From CAZDXB01 sp964509335 (GTDB lineage: Bacteria; Bacteroidota; Ignavibacteria; Kapaibacteriales; UBA2268), in contig CAZDXB010000017.1 in assembly GCA_964509335.1 (NCBI GenBank), forward strand, positions 9,118 to 73,117: a DNA stretch of 64,000 bases, in the 5' to 3' direction. A program made the translations under genes and the position numbers. Under the pieces are notes generated by a model, which was not told where the DNA came from, searched no databases, and worked only from the letters and a program-made list of their open reading frames with translations. This document shows, in pieces, positions 1 to 9,075 of the stretch (the first letter of the stretch is position 1; every line of letters begins with the position of its first letter).

Positions 1-1
1 A

Positions 2-670
2 TACGCGTCTTCAAAAGTTGACTTGGAGAAATACAAGGAGTTTTCTCAAGCGATTGACAAATACTTTAAAACTCCTGGAGAAAAACCGCTGAAAGGCGGC
101 GGCGGAGTGTTGGAAGGGCGCAAGGACGGCATTCCCGAACCAATTTTCGAACTAGGGTCGAAAAAAAGTTTGGACGACATTTTTAGCGAAACTTCCGTTA
201 GACTGAAAGAGTATATTGACAAAGGACTAGTAAAAATAAAGAAAGTTAAGTCGGGAGTAGTATTAACGTTGCCGGAGAAGTTGCTTTTCAAATCGGGAAA
301 AGCTACTGTGCAGCAAAAAGCTATGCCGGCGCTCGATACTTTAGCGTCTATTTTGCGCGGCATTCCGTTTCAAATAACCGTGGACGGACACACGGATTCC
401 GACCCCATAAGAACGTTCGTTTACGAGTCGAATTGGCATTTATCGGTAGCGCGAGCTACGAACGTAGCTTATTCGTTGATAGAAAGAGGCGCTCCCGAGC
501 ATAATATGGTAATCAGAGGATTTGGCTCGCAAAGGCCTATTGACGAGAACAAGACAAAAGAAGGCAAAGCGAAAAATCGCAGAGTGGAAATAAGCGTAAC
601 TTCCCTTCCGCCGAACGCGGCGTCAAAGGAAGGATATAAAGAATTGAAAAAAAACGGCGAAGATAATTAA
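2..670 (+). CDS. motB: MotB-type flagellar stator protein, C-terminal part (5' end outside window)
   Basis: The frame is open from the window edge, so the N-terminal membrane anchor is missing. A TTG at 23 is internal, not the start. The visible 222 residues hold a linker and then an OmpA/MotB peptidoglycan-binding domain. Recognisable parts are the strand with LLFKSGKA, the VDGHTDSDPI segment, the helix LSVARATNVAYSLIERG and the end GFGSQRPIDENKTKEGKAKN plus RRVEI. In the family this domain anchors the MotA/MotB ion channel to the cell wall. FliW and CsrA genes follow directly, which favours MotB over a general OmpA lipoprotein. Confidence is high for the domain and a little lower for the MotB assignment because the transmembrane helix and its proton-binding Asp are not seen. 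Confidence 0.85.
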   Translation, partial: YASSKVDLEKYKEFSQAIDKYFKTPGEKPLKGGGGVLEGRKDGIPEPIFELGSKKSLDDIFSETSVRLKEYIDKGLVKIKKVKSGVVLTLPEKLLFKSGKATVQQKAMPALDTLASILRGIPFQITVDGHTDSDPIRTFVYESNWHLSVARATNVAYSLIERGAPEHNMVIRGFGSQRPIDENKTKEGKAKNRRVEISVTSLPPNAASKEGYKELKKNGEDN

Positions 671-746
671 AAAGAGTTTTTATTTAATTCTAAATTATTA
701 TATTAGTTGTTTAGACTTTAACAAGGTTATAAGCTAAAGTTTAATT

Positions 747-1184
747 ATGAGTGAAAATCAAGAAAAAAGCTCGAGAAAAATAACGACTTCGCAATTTGGC
801 GAAATCGAGATACCCCCAAAATATATATTTTATTTTGAAGAGGGGTTGCTCGGATTCGACGATTTGCGCGAGTTCGCTCTTATATCCGAAGAAGAGACCG
901 AACCCTTCAAATGGCTTATTTCTTTGGAAGAGCCTGAAATCGGATTCCCGCTTTTAAATCCGTGGTTGATTAATCCTTCGTATTCGCCGAACAAGAAGTT
1001 CGATTTAAGTAAAGAAGCGGCTCTAGTCGTTGTTACTTTAGAAAACGAATTAGGGAAAATAACCGCTAATATGAAAGCTCCTATTGTGTTCAATACGGAA
1101 AAGAACACTGCCGAACAAATCATATTGCCGTCGGAAAAATACTCTCCGGTTTATGAAATCAAACTAGAAAGTTCTTCTGAATAG
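747..1184 (+). CDS. fliW: Flagellar assembly factor FliW
   Basis: The product is 145 aa, the usual FliW length. It has the family pattern: an N-terminal strand with FGEIEIPPKYIFYFEEGLLGF, then FKWLISLEEPEIGFPLLNPW and a C-terminal LENELGKITANMKAPIVFN segment. FliW binds flagellin and also binds CsrA allosterically, which relieves translational repression of flagellin. The csrA gene follows 251 bp downstream on the same strand, as is common for this pair. It starts 76 bp after motB. No clear Shine-Dalgarno sequence precedes the ATG. Confidence 0.93.
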   Translation: MSENQEKSSRKITTSQFGEIEIPPKYIFYFEEGLLGFDDLREFALISEEETEPFKWLISLEEPEIGFPLLNPWLINPSYSPNKKFDLSKEAALVVVTLENELGKITANMKAPIVFNTEKNTAEQIILPSEKYSPVYEIKLESSSE

Positions 1185-1435
1185 CCTAAGTTCAAATATA
1201 TTAAACCTCTACGAAATCGTCTCCCAGGCTAAAAGAACGTCGCCGAGCGTTTAGAACATACAACATTTCGGCAAAATAGTCGCTTTATTACGGTTTATTT
1301 CTTTTATATTCAACTATATAAACAAAATTTTGGCTCTTGTTAGTTTTTAGCAATTATTATTTGAATTGTCTGTTATTTTTTAATATCTTATATTTTTGTG
1401 TTTGTTATAATCCGTTTAAATAAGGATTTGAGAAA

Positions 1436-1735
1436 ATGCTCGTATTATCGAGAAAAATAGGCGAAGTTATTACGATAGGCTCATCCGTTAAAATAACGGT
1501 GCTGAGCTACGATCGCGGCGTCGTTCGCGTAGGCATCGAAGCGCCTAAAAACATACCGGTGCACAGAAAGGAAGTTTACGACAGGATTGTCGATTTAAAC
1601 AGGAAATCTTCCAGAACCGAACTCCAAGCTTTTAAAACCGCTCTTAGCGACAAAAAGTTGAACATTAAAGACGATTCTGGTAAATTTGACGATAACTCAA
1701 TTTTCAATAATTCTAATAATAACAAAGAGGAATAA
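1436..1735 (+). CDS. csrA: Carbon storage regulator CsrA with an extended acidic/Asn-rich tail
   Basis: Residues 1-60 are a standard CsrA core (MLVLSRKIGEVITIG, then VGIEAPKNIPVHRKEVYDRI), an RNA-binding dimer that recognises GGA hairpins. The protein is 99 aa while typical CsrA is about 60-75 aa. The extra C-terminal part is polar and ends in an Asn/Asp/Ser-rich stretch (FDDNSIFNNSNNNKEE). FliW-dependent CsrA proteins often carry a C-terminal extension that is part of the FliW interface, so this fits the fliW gene upstream. The 251-bp upstream region holds no gene. A TATAAT at 1406-1411 lies 24 bp before the ATG, but I see no convincing -35 box. A CheY-like gene starts 6 bp after the stop codon, so the two are probably cotranscribed. 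Confidence 0.95.
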   Translation: MLVLSRKIGEVITIGSSVKITVLSYDRGVVRVGIEAPKNIPVHRKEVYDRIVDLNRKSSRTELQAFKTALSDKKLNIKDDSGKFDDNSIFNNSNNNKEE

Positions 1736-1741
1736 AAAGTT

Positions 1742-2362
1742 GTGGAAGCGACGGAAACATACAAAGCCTTGATTGTGGACGACGACCCTTGGATGCAAAG
1801 GATACTGTCAAAAACGCTTCAAAGTTTCGGATTCAAAGACATTTATTTAGCGTCCAACGGTTTTGAAGGGATAGGCATAGCGGTAGAGGAAGTCCCCCAT
1901 ATTATGATTCTCGACATTCTGATGCCTGAACTTACGGGATTGCTAACTTTGAAAGTGTTGAAACATATTAAAGCGACTAAGGACATTCCTTCGTTAATGG
2001 TTTCGGCTTATTCCGACACGGAAAATTTAGGCAAAGCCGTTCAAATTGGCTCGAACGGATTTATCTCAAAACCTTTTACGCGTTCGACCGTTTTCGACAA
2101 ACTCGTCCAGATATTCGGCAAGAGCAATTTGGATAAAATACGAAAAGGCGAGCAGATTGAATTCGACGCTTCAAAAAAAGAAGATTACGAAGACTCCGTA
2201 GAGCTTTTGGCAAAAGAAGCCGAATTGATGAAAGCATTGGGTAGCGAAAAAAGTTCCGAAGAGTACGACTACGACCCCAAAAAGATACGAGAGAGTCAGA
2301 AACAAGACGAAGATAAAGATATCGACGCTATCAAAAAGCTTTTGCTGAAAACAAAAAAATAA
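1742..2362 (+). CDS. CheY-like response regulator with charged C-terminal extension
   Basis: This is a 206-aa protein that starts with GTG six bases after csrA. Residues 7-125 form a receiver domain with the acidic pair in VDDDP (12-16), phosphoacceptor Asp58 (in ILDILMPE) and Lys110 (in FISKPF). The remaining 80 residues are highly charged with no DNA-binding or output domain that I recognise (for example SKKEDYEDSVELLAKEAELM). It therefore probably acts by protein contact, as CheY does, or as a phosphorelay intermediate. No histidine kinase gene is nearby. Proximity to motB, fliW and csrA suggests a motility or CsrA-linked role, which is inference. Confidence 0.8.
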   Translation: MEATETYKALIVDDDPWMQRILSKTLQSFGFKDIYLASNGFEGIGIAVEEVPHIMILDILMPELTGLLTLKVLKHIKATKDIPSLMVSAYSDTENLGKAVQIGSNGFISKPFTRSTVFDKLVQIFGKSNLDKIRKGEQIEFDASKKEDYEDSVELLAKEAELMKALGSEKSSEEYDYDPKKIRESQKQDEDKDIDAIKKLLLKTKK

Positions 2363-2413
2363 ACGCATATCTTCACGTTAAAATAAATAAAAAAAGCCCT
2401 AAGTTGTTAATAG

Positions 2414-3340
2414 ATGGAGAATAATAAGATAATAATAGGAACACGTTCAAGCGAATTAGCTATTTGGCAAGCTAACAGCGTTAAAGAGAAAATCGAGAGT
2501 AAAGTTCCGTCGATTAGAATCGAGTTGAAACTAGTCAGAACCCGAGGAGATAAAATCCAGCAGAAAGCTTTAGACCAAATCAGCGGCAGCGGACTTTTTA
2601 CCAAGGAAATTGAAAATAAGTTGCTGGAAGGCGAAATAGATATTGCCGTTCACAGTTTGAAAGATTTGGAGACGACTTTGCCCGAGGGGCTCGCTATTGG
2701 GGCGATATTGGAACGCGGTCCGGTCGAAGACGTTCTAGCCGCTAAGCAGAAAGGAATAACGATAGAAAATCTTAGCGACAACGCGACGGTAGCAACCGGC
2801 TCCATAAGACGAAAAGCCCAACTGCTACATATACGTCCCGATTTAAATATTTTAGGTTTAAGGGGAAACGTGAACACGAGAATCAGAAAGTTAGAAGAAT
2901 CGAGTTGGGAAGCCGCCGTTTTCGCTTACGCCGGATTGAAAAGGGTGAATTTAGATAGGTATATTTCAAGCGTAATAGACGCCGAAGTTATAATTCCGTC
3001 GGTGGGGCAAGGCGCTTTAGCCGTGGAAGTTCGTGAAAGCGAATACGCGATTAGAGAGATTCTCTCGAAAATAAATCATAGCGAAACGGAAGCGGCGGTA
3101 AAAGCCGAAAGAGCTTTTCTGAAAAGATTGGGCGGAGGTTGCAAGACGCCGATAGCGGCGTATTCGCGCATTAAAGACGGAAAACAAACCTTAGACGGGG
3201 TAGTCGCGTCCGTCAACGGAGAAGAGTATTTACGCGACCAAATTGCATCCGATTCTAAAGAAGCGGAAGAATTAGGCGAGGAATTAGCCGAGAATCTGCT
3301 TTCTCGCGGAGCTGATAATATTATTAAAAAATACAAATAA
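2414..3340 (+). CDS. hemC: Porphobilinogen deaminase (hydroxymethylbilane synthase)
   Basis: The 308-aa product joins four porphobilinogen units into hydroxymethylbilane in heme synthesis. The start GTRSSELAIWQA is typical. Catalytic Asp84 lies in VHSLKDLETTLPEGL, at the same number as in the E. coli enzyme. Cys243 in LGGGCKTPIAAY is the expected attachment site of the dipyrromethane cofactor. The Arg-rich substrate segments (VATGSIRRKAQL and LRGNVNTRIRKL) are present. It is first of three heme genes on one strand. hemB follows after 11 bp, preceded by an AGAGG-type ribosome site. Confidence 0.97.
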   Translation: MENNKIIIGTRSSELAIWQANSVKEKIESKVPSIRIELKLVRTRGDKIQQKALDQISGSGLFTKEIENKLLEGEIDIAVHSLKDLETTLPEGLAIGAILERGPVEDVLAAKQKGITIENLSDNATVATGSIRRKAQLLHIRPDLNILGLRGNVNTRIRKLEESSWEAAVFAYAGLKRVNLDRYISSVIDAEVIIPSVGQGALAVEVRESEYAIREILSKINHSETEAAVKAERAFLKRLGGGCKTPIAAYSRIKDGKQTLDGVVASVNGEEYLRDQIASDSKEAEELGEELAENLLSRGADNIIKKYK

Positions 3341-3351
3341 AGAGGTTCGAT

Positions 3352-4332
3352 ATGGAAAAAGCTTTACAGTTCAAAAGATTTAGGAGATTGAGAAACAATC
3401 CCGTTATTAGGGATATGGTAAGAGAAACCCATTTAAGCCCGAAGGACTTAATATATCCGCTATTCGCCCGAAGCGGCGAGAACGTGAAAAAGCCGGTCGG
3501 GTCTATGCCGGGCGTTTATCAAATGTCGCCGGACGTAATAGTGGAAACTTGCAAAGAAATTAGAGATTTAGGCATACCCGCCGTAATATTGTTCGGCATC
3601 CCCGAAAAAAAAGACGAAATCGGCTCTGACGCGCATTCGGAGACAGGAATTATACAAAAAACGATAGCCGCGATAAAAGAAAACGTAGAGGATTTGCTCG
3701 TAATCGGCGACGTCTGTATGTGCGAATACACTTCCCACGGACACTGCGGAATAGTTAGCGGCGACCAGATAGTAAACGACGAAACGCTGGTTTATCTGTC
3801 GAAAATAGCTTTAACGCAAGCCAAAGCCGGCGTCGATATTATAGCTCCCTCGGATATGATGGACGGAAGAGTAGCCGCGATAAGACAAACCTTAGACAAT
3901 AATAAATATAAACATCTGCCAATAATGAGCTACGCGGCGAAATTCGCTTCTTCGTTTTACGGACCTTTCAGGGAAGCCGCCGAAGGAGCGCCGAAATTCG
4001 GCGATAGGAAATCGCACCAGATGGATTACGCAAACGGCGACGAAGCTCTCAAGGAAATCGAGGAAGATTTAAAAGAAGGCGCGGATATTGTTATGGTCAA
4101 GCCGGCTATGCCTTATCTCGATATAATTAAAAAAGCTAAGGAAACGTTTAAAGTTCCGACCGCCGCTTATCAAGTCAGCGGCGAATACGCTATGCTGAAA
4201 GCCGCGGCGGAAAAAGGATGGCTGGAAGAGGAAAAAGTCGCCGTAGAATCGCTTACGTCAATCAAGCGAGCGGGGGCGGATATGATATTAACGTATTTCG
4301 CGGTGGACGTCGCGAAAATGTTAAACGGATAA
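3352..4332 (+). CDS. hemB: Delta-aminolevulinic acid dehydratase (porphobilinogen synthase)
   Basis: The 326-aa enzyme condenses two 5-aminolevulinate molecules into porphobilinogen. The segment DVCMCEYTSHGHCGI carries three Cys residues, indicating the cysteine-rich (zinc-binding) metal site rather than the Asp-rich magnesium type. The Schiff-base lysines lie in the SYAAKFASSFYGPFR and DIVMVKPAMPYLDII segments. Length and both motifs are those of intact HemB. It sits between hemC (11 bp) and hemL (18 bp), so the three are likely one operon. No hemA gene for glutamyl-tRNA reductase is visible in this window. Confidence 0.97.
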   Translation: MEKALQFKRFRRLRNNPVIRDMVRETHLSPKDLIYPLFARSGENVKKPVGSMPGVYQMSPDVIVETCKEIRDLGIPAVILFGIPEKKDEIGSDAHSETGIIQKTIAAIKENVEDLLVIGDVCMCEYTSHGHCGIVSGDQIVNDETLVYLSKIALTQAKAGVDIIAPSDMMDGRVAAIRQTLDNNKYKHLPIMSYAAKFASSFYGPFREAAEGAPKFGDRKSHQMDYANGDEALKEIEEDLKEGADIVMVKPAMPYLDIIKKAKETFKVPTAAYQVSGEYAMLKAAAEKGWLEEEKVAVESLTSIKRAGADMILTYFAVDVAKMLNG

Positions 4333-4350
4333 AGACTAAGGAGGAAATAT

Positions 4351-5643
4351 ATGAAAATCGATAAAAGCGTAGAATTATTCGAACGAGCGAAGAAATCGAT
4401 ACCCGGCGGCGTTAACTCGCCCGTGAGAGCGTTTAAGTCCGTCGGCGGCGACCCCTTGTTCATAGAGAAAGGCGGAGGCTCTAAAATATACGACGTTGAC
4501 GGCAACGAGTTTATAGATTACGTCGGCAGTTGGGGTCCGCTAATTTTTGGACATAATACTGATTTCATAAACGAAGCGGTAACGAAAGCCTTGGAGAAAG
4601 GCTCCAGTTTCGGAGCGCCGACGGAAGTAGAAATTGAAGCCGCCGAGTTAATTCGCGATTTAGTTCCGTCAATCGAACTAGTCCGAATGGTAAACAGCGG
4701 AACGGAAGCCACTATGAGCGCTATTAGAATAGCGCGCGGCTATACTGGCAAGGATAAAGTCGTAAAGTTCGAAGGTTGCTACCACGGACACGGCGACCCG
4801 TTTTTAATTAAAGCCGGTTCCGGAGCTATGACTTTCGGAACGCCCACTAGTCCGGGCGTAACCGAAGGTTCGGCGAAAGACACATTAGTCGCCGACTTTA
4901 ATAATATTGACTCGGTGAAAAAGTTAATCGACGAAAACAAGAATCAAATAGCCGCGGTTATTATCGAGCCGATAGCCGGCAATATGGGCGTCATAGAGTC
5001 CAAAGAGGATTTCCTAAACGAATTGCGTGAATTGTGTTCGAAGGAAAAAATCGTTCTGATTTTCGACGAAGTAATGACCGGTTTTAGAGTGGCTCGCGGC
5101 GGAGCGCAGGAAATATACGGCGTAAAGCCCGACCTGACGACTTTCGGCAAAGTTATCGGCGGCGGTTTTCCCGTGGGGGCTTTCGGAGGCAAAGCAGATA
5201 TAATGAATCAAGTCTCTCCCGACGGACCGATTTACCAAGCAGGCACTTTAAGCGGCAATCCGGTAGCTATGTCCGCCGGCGCCGCGGCGTTGAAGCGAAT
5301 TAAAGACAACCCGGAAATGTATTCGGAATTGGAGCAAATGGCGTATTATCTCGAGCGCGGTTTAAGGAAGAACTTGGAAGACTTGAACAAAAATTACGCT
5401 ATGAATCGCGTCGGTTCGATGATGTGTCAGTTCTTTGTAGAAGAGGAAGTAAAAGATTTCGCCGTCGCTTCGAAATCCGATACGAAATTATACGGCAAAT
5501 ATTTCCAAGCTATGCTGAAGCGCGGCGTTTATCTCGCTCCCGCTCAATTCGAAGCGATGTTCGTTTCAACCGCGCACGGCAAAAAAGATCTAGACAAAAC
5601 GATAAACGCTCACAAAGAAGCTATCGAAGAAATTTTAGAATAA
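4351..5643 (+). CDS. hemL: Glutamate-1-semialdehyde 2,1-aminomutase
   Basis: This 430-aa PLP enzyme makes 5-aminolevulinate in the C5 (glutamyl-tRNA) heme route. The PLP lysine is Lys267 in TTFGKVIGGGFPVGAFGG. Other family features are PGGVNSPVRAF near the N-terminus, VNSGTEATMSAIRIARG and the IFDEVMTGFR segment with the PLP-nitrogen Asp. An AAGGAGG sequence lies a few bases upstream of the ATG, one of the clearest Shine-Dalgarno sites here. Its presence with hemB and hemC implies that the cell uses the C5 pathway, so hemA should exist elsewhere in the genome. Confidence 0.97.
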   Translation: MKIDKSVELFERAKKSIPGGVNSPVRAFKSVGGDPLFIEKGGGSKIYDVDGNEFIDYVGSWGPLIFGHNTDFINEAVTKALEKGSSFGAPTEVEIEAAELIRDLVPSIELVRMVNSGTEATMSAIRIARGYTGKDKVVKFEGCYHGHGDPFLIKAGSGAMTFGTPTSPGVTEGSAKDTLVADFNNIDSVKKLIDENKNQIAAVIIEPIAGNMGVIESKEDFLNELRELCSKEKIVLIFDEVMTGFRVARGGAQEIYGVKPDLTTFGKVIGGGFPVGAFGGKADIMNQVSPDGPIYQAGTLSGNPVAMSAGAAALKRIKDNPEMYSELEQMAYYLERGLRKNLEDLNKNYAMNRVGSMMCQFFVEEEVKDFAVASKSDTKLYGKYFQAMLKRGVYLAPAQFEAMFVSTAHGKKDLDKTINAHKEAIEEILE

Positions 5644-5655
5644 ATTTCGGGAACT

Positions 5656-6867
5656 ATGATTGTTAATAAGTCGCTATTGCAAGAGATTTTTCGCGGGTTC
5701 TATATACAAAGATGGAACGACAGAATCCGTCCGATGGAACTTCTCGAAATGGACAAGCACGCGCATAAAATGATAATTGCTTATTGCATAGGCAAATACG
5801 AAGAAGAGCGCGGCGCGAACGTAAACTGGTCCGAAATAATAAAAGGCGGCGTTTACGAGCTTTTTAGAAGGATAACCATATCCGACATTAAGTCGCCAAT
5901 ATACAATAAAATAAGAAAATACGAAGACGTTTTCAATCGCTTGAACAATTACGTCTTTAACGAACTGGAAGAGAAAATATCGAGCTCCGATATAAAAAAC
6001 GAGCTAAGCGACTTTCTTTTTAAAGAAGATTATTTAAGCGATTTAAGTTCACGAATACTACAATCGGCGCATATTTTGGCAAGCTATTGGGAATTTAATA
6101 TAATACGCTTGGCTAATCCGCAATCCTATCAAAACGTTAAAATCGAAACTGAGTTGCTGAACACAATTGATTCATACAAGGATTTAATCGGCGTAAAGAA
6201 AATAATACGGCGGCACACTATCAGTAATTTCGTTGATTTGTTTGGGCAATTGCGTTTCCAAATACGCTGGGCGCAGCTGCCTCGAATACCGAAGACATCT
6301 GTCTTAGGACATTCTCTGTTGGTGGCTTGTATATCTTATTTCTTCGCCAGAGAAAACGACGCCTGCGAGAAAAGAATATATAACGACTTTTTCGGCGGTT
6401 TGTTCCACGACTTGCCCGAGGCGGTAACGAGAGATATAATTTCGCCGGTGAAGAAATCTTCCAAAGAGTTCGAAAAACTTTTGAAAGAAATTGAAACGGA
6501 ATTGGCAGACGAGGAGATTTTCCCGCTGGTCGAAAACGAATGGATAGACGAAATCAAGTATTTTACTCAGACGGAATTCCAGAACAAAGCGATTATAGAC
6601 AATGGTAACATTGAAGACGAGCCGACGACGGACGAAATGAACGAAAAGTATAACGAGAATCGCTATTCGCCTTACGACGGACGATTGGTAAAATCGGCGG
6701 ACGTTCTATCGGCTTTTTTGGAAGTGTGGAATTCTTGTAATTCCGGCATTAAAACCGAAGAACTGCTGGATTCGGTCGAGAAAATAAAACGCGAAGAGAG
6801 CGGAAAGCAAATTGGCTCGGTCAACTTAAACGAGATTTACGGCGAGTTTGAAAGTTTCGCTCGCTAA
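5656..6867 (+). CDS. HD-domain hydrolase (YfbR-like nucleotidase family)
   Basis: This is a 403-aa soluble protein. The metal-binding HD signature is in the middle: His in SVLGHSLLVACISYFFA, the His-Asp pair in GGLFHDLPEAVTRDIISPVK, and a later Asp in RLVKSADVLSAFLEVW. This layout matches HD hydrolases of the YfbR/5'-deoxynucleotidase type, but the protein is about twice the length of YfbR because of a helical N-terminal half of about 170 residues that I do not recognise. It starts 12 bp after hemL and may be cotranscribed with the heme genes. The true substrate cannot be told from the sequence. Confidence 0.75.
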   Translation: MIVNKSLLQEIFRGFYIQRWNDRIRPMELLEMDKHAHKMIIAYCIGKYEEERGANVNWSEIIKGGVYELFRRITISDIKSPIYNKIRKYEDVFNRLNNYVFNELEEKISSSDIKNELSDFLFKEDYLSDLSSRILQSAHILASYWEFNIIRLANPQSYQNVKIETELLNTIDSYKDLIGVKKIIRRHTISNFVDLFGQLRFQIRWAQLPRIPKTSVLGHSLLVACISYFFARENDACEKRIYNDFFGGLFHDLPEAVTRDIISPVKKSSKEFEKLLKEIETELADEEIFPLVENEWIDEIKYFTQTEFQNKAIIDNGNIEDEPTTDEMNEKYNENRYSPYDGRLVKSADVLSAFLEVWNSCNSGIKTEELLDSVEKIKREESGKQIGSVNLNEIYGEFESFAR

Positions 6868-6998
6868 AAAGCGATAACATAAGCTATACAAATATGAATT
6901 AAATAAAGCGAGCGTTTGGATAGAAGGAAGTTTTTTGAGATATTTATTATGTTTTGTAAAGACCGCGCGTTCTTTTGTAATTATGTTGAAAGGAAGCA

Positions 6999-8501
6999 AT
7001 GTTTAAGAAAATACTAATCGCTAACAGAGGCGAAATAGCCATTCGAGTAATGAGAGCGGCGAGAGATTTGGGCGTAGAGACAGTCGCTATATATCACGAA
7101 ATCGATAAAGAAACGCCTTTCGTTCATTACGCCGATTACGCTTACAGGTTGGAAGCCGAAACGCCCAAAAACGCCTACCTCGACATCGACCAGATAATTG
7201 AAACCGCCAAGAAAAGCGGGGCGGAAGCTATACATCCGGGCTACGGCTTTTTGTCGGAGAACGCTAAATTCAGCGAAGCCGTTTCCAAAGCGGGTTTAGA
7301 ATTTATCGGACCGAAACCGTCTTCAATAGACGAGATGGGCAATAAAACGCGGGCTCGTGAAATAATGAGCGCGGCGGGAGTGCCGATAGTACCCGGGACT
7401 AAAGATAAAATAATCGACATCGACAAAGCGAAAAAAGCCGCCAAAGAAATCGGTTATCCGATATTGCTTAAAGCGGCTGCCGGCGGCGGCGGCAAAGGGA
7501 TGAGGAAAGTCTTTTCCGAAAAGGATTTACAAGAAGAGTTCGAGGGAGCGCAAAGGGAGTCGAGCAAAGCTTTCGGCGACGATAGTATTTATATCGAGAA
7601 ATTTTTCGAAAATCCCAAGCACATAGAAATTCAAATAATCGGCGACAAACACGGCAATTTTATACATCTTGGCGAGCGCGACTGCTCGGTTCAGCGACGC
7701 CACCAAAAAGTAATCGAAGAGTCGCCCTCCGCTATATTAGACGAGAAACTAAGAGAAGAGATGGGGCAAACAGCTATCCAAGCGGCGAGAGCCTGCGAAT
7801 ACGTAAACGCCGGCACGGTCGAATTTCTCTTCGACAAGAAAAAGATGAATTACTATTTCCTTGAAATGAATACTCGTTTGCAGGTCGAGCATCCTGTAAC
7901 AGAAATGACTACGCGCGTCGATTTAGTCAAAGAGCAAATAAGGATAGCCGCCGGCGAGAAGCTTTCTTACAAACAAGAGGATATTAATTGGCGGGGAAGC
8001 GCTATCGAGTGCAGAATTTACGCCGAAGACCCTTTCAACAACTTCCTGCCCGACACCGGAACGATAAGTTATTTAAGAGAACCCGGCGGTAGGGGGGTAA
8101 GACTGGATAGCGGCATAGAAACCGGCTCGGTAGTTAGTATGCATTTCGACCCCCTGTTAGCTAAACTAATATGTTTGGGGGCGAATCGAGTGGAAGCGAT
8201 AAATCGAATGAAAAGAGCTTTGCGAAATTATAGAATTGAAGGATTAAAAACAACGATACCTTTCGAGTTGGCGGTAATGGAAAATCCGGCTTTCGTGGAG
8301 GGCGATTACGATACCGGATTTTTAGAAAATGATTTTGATTTCGATAAGCTAGACGAGAAGAGAGAACAATGTAAAGAAATCGTCGCCGCCATAGCGGCTT
8401 TTGGGTATAAAGTAGCGAAAGAAAAGAAAACGCCGATGCCGCTGAAACCGAAAGTGAATAAATGGAAAATGGCGGGCAGAATTCAAAGAAACAGATACTA
8501 A
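6999..8501 (+). CDS. Acyl-CoA carboxylase biotin carboxylase subunit
   Basis: The 500-aa protein has the full biotin carboxylase layout. The N-terminal domain opens FKKILIANRGEIAIRVMRAA. The ATP-grasp domain has the Gly-rich loop at about 161-169 (AAGGGGKGMRK). The carboxylation site segment FLEMNTRLQVEHPVTEMTT and a C-terminal domain follow. It charges the biotin of the carrier protein with bicarbonate and ATP. The carrier and the carboxyltransferase genes follow directly, which makes a three-gene complex of the propionyl/acyl-CoA carboxylase or methylmalonyl-CoA decarboxylase type rather than bacterial AccC with AccA/AccD. It is about 50 residues longer than AccC at the C-terminus, as in PccA/PycA-type subunits. 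Confidence 0.93.
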   Translation: MFKKILIANRGEIAIRVMRAARDLGVETVAIYHEIDKETPFVHYADYAYRLEAETPKNAYLDIDQIIETAKKSGAEAIHPGYGFLSENAKFSEAVSKAGLEFIGPKPSSIDEMGNKTRAREIMSAAGVPIVPGTKDKIIDIDKAKKAAKEIGYPILLKAAAGGGGKGMRKVFSEKDLQEEFEGAQRESSKAFGDDSIYIEKFFENPKHIEIQIIGDKHGNFIHLGERDCSVQRRHQKVIEESPSAILDEKLREEMGQTAIQAARACEYVNAGTVEFLFDKKKMNYYFLEMNTRLQVEHPVTEMTTRVDLVKEQIRIAAGEKLSYKQEDINWRGSAIECRIYAEDPFNNFLPDTGTISYLREPGGRGVRLDSGIETGSVVSMHFDPLLAKLICLGANRVEAINRMKRALRNYRIEGLKTTIPFELAVMENPAFVEGDYDTGFLENDFDFDKLDEKREQCKEIVAAIAAFGYKVAKEKKTPMPLKPKVNKWKMAGRIQRNRY

Positions 8502-8523
8502 ACAACTAATAAACGAAGCTAAT

Positions 8524-9045
8524 ATGAAAGATTTAATCTTACACATCGACGGTAAAGAATTCAAAGCGAGATTCCCCGATAGCAATCCGAATATTGTTAT
8601 TAACGACAATCCCTATTCAGTCGATTTAATGAAACAAATCGACGAACGGGTGTTTTCGTTTTCCGTGAACAATAGGATTTGCCACATTGAATTAGACATC
8701 AATCTATACGGCGACAGCAAAATCGTTTACGAGGGAATGGAGTTCGACATAAAAATAACCGACGAAACTAAACAATTGCTGGAGAAATACATCAAGCAAT
8801 CCTCGTCGGCGGTCGCAAAGGGAATCGACCAAGTAAAAGCGCCGATGCCGGGAATGGTCGTTAAAATTATGGTCGAAGAGGGCGACGAAGTAAAGAAGGG
8901 CGATAAAGTCGCGATAGTCGAAGCTATGAAGATGGAAAACGCTTTGCAAGCGCCGGGAGCGGGCGTCGTTCATTCTATTAAATCGAGAGAAGGCGAGCCG
9001 GTGGAAAAAGAAGCCGTAATATTGGAAATCAAAGGCGAAGAATAA
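8524..9045 (+). CDS. Biotin carboxyl carrier protein of the acyl-CoA carboxylase
   Basis: The 173-aa protein ends in a biotinyl domain with the canonical VEAMKMENAL motif, where Lys136 is the biotin attachment site. The domain begins around VKAPMPGMVVKI (104-115). The N-terminal 90 residues are a less conserved region probably used to contact the catalytic subunits. The gene lies 22 bp after the biotin carboxylase and 30 bp before the carboxyltransferase, so the three form one operon. Confidence 0.95.
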   Translation: MKDLILHIDGKEFKARFPDSNPNIVINDNPYSVDLMKQIDERVFSFSVNNRICHIELDINLYGDSKIVYEGMEFDIKITDETKQLLEKYIKQSSSAVAKGIDQVKAPMPGMVVKIMVEEGDEVKKGDKVAIVEAMKMENALQAPGAGVVHSIKSREGEPVEKEAVILEIKGEE

Positions 9046-9075
9046 ATTTTATAAATAAAAGGTTTTTGAATAGCT

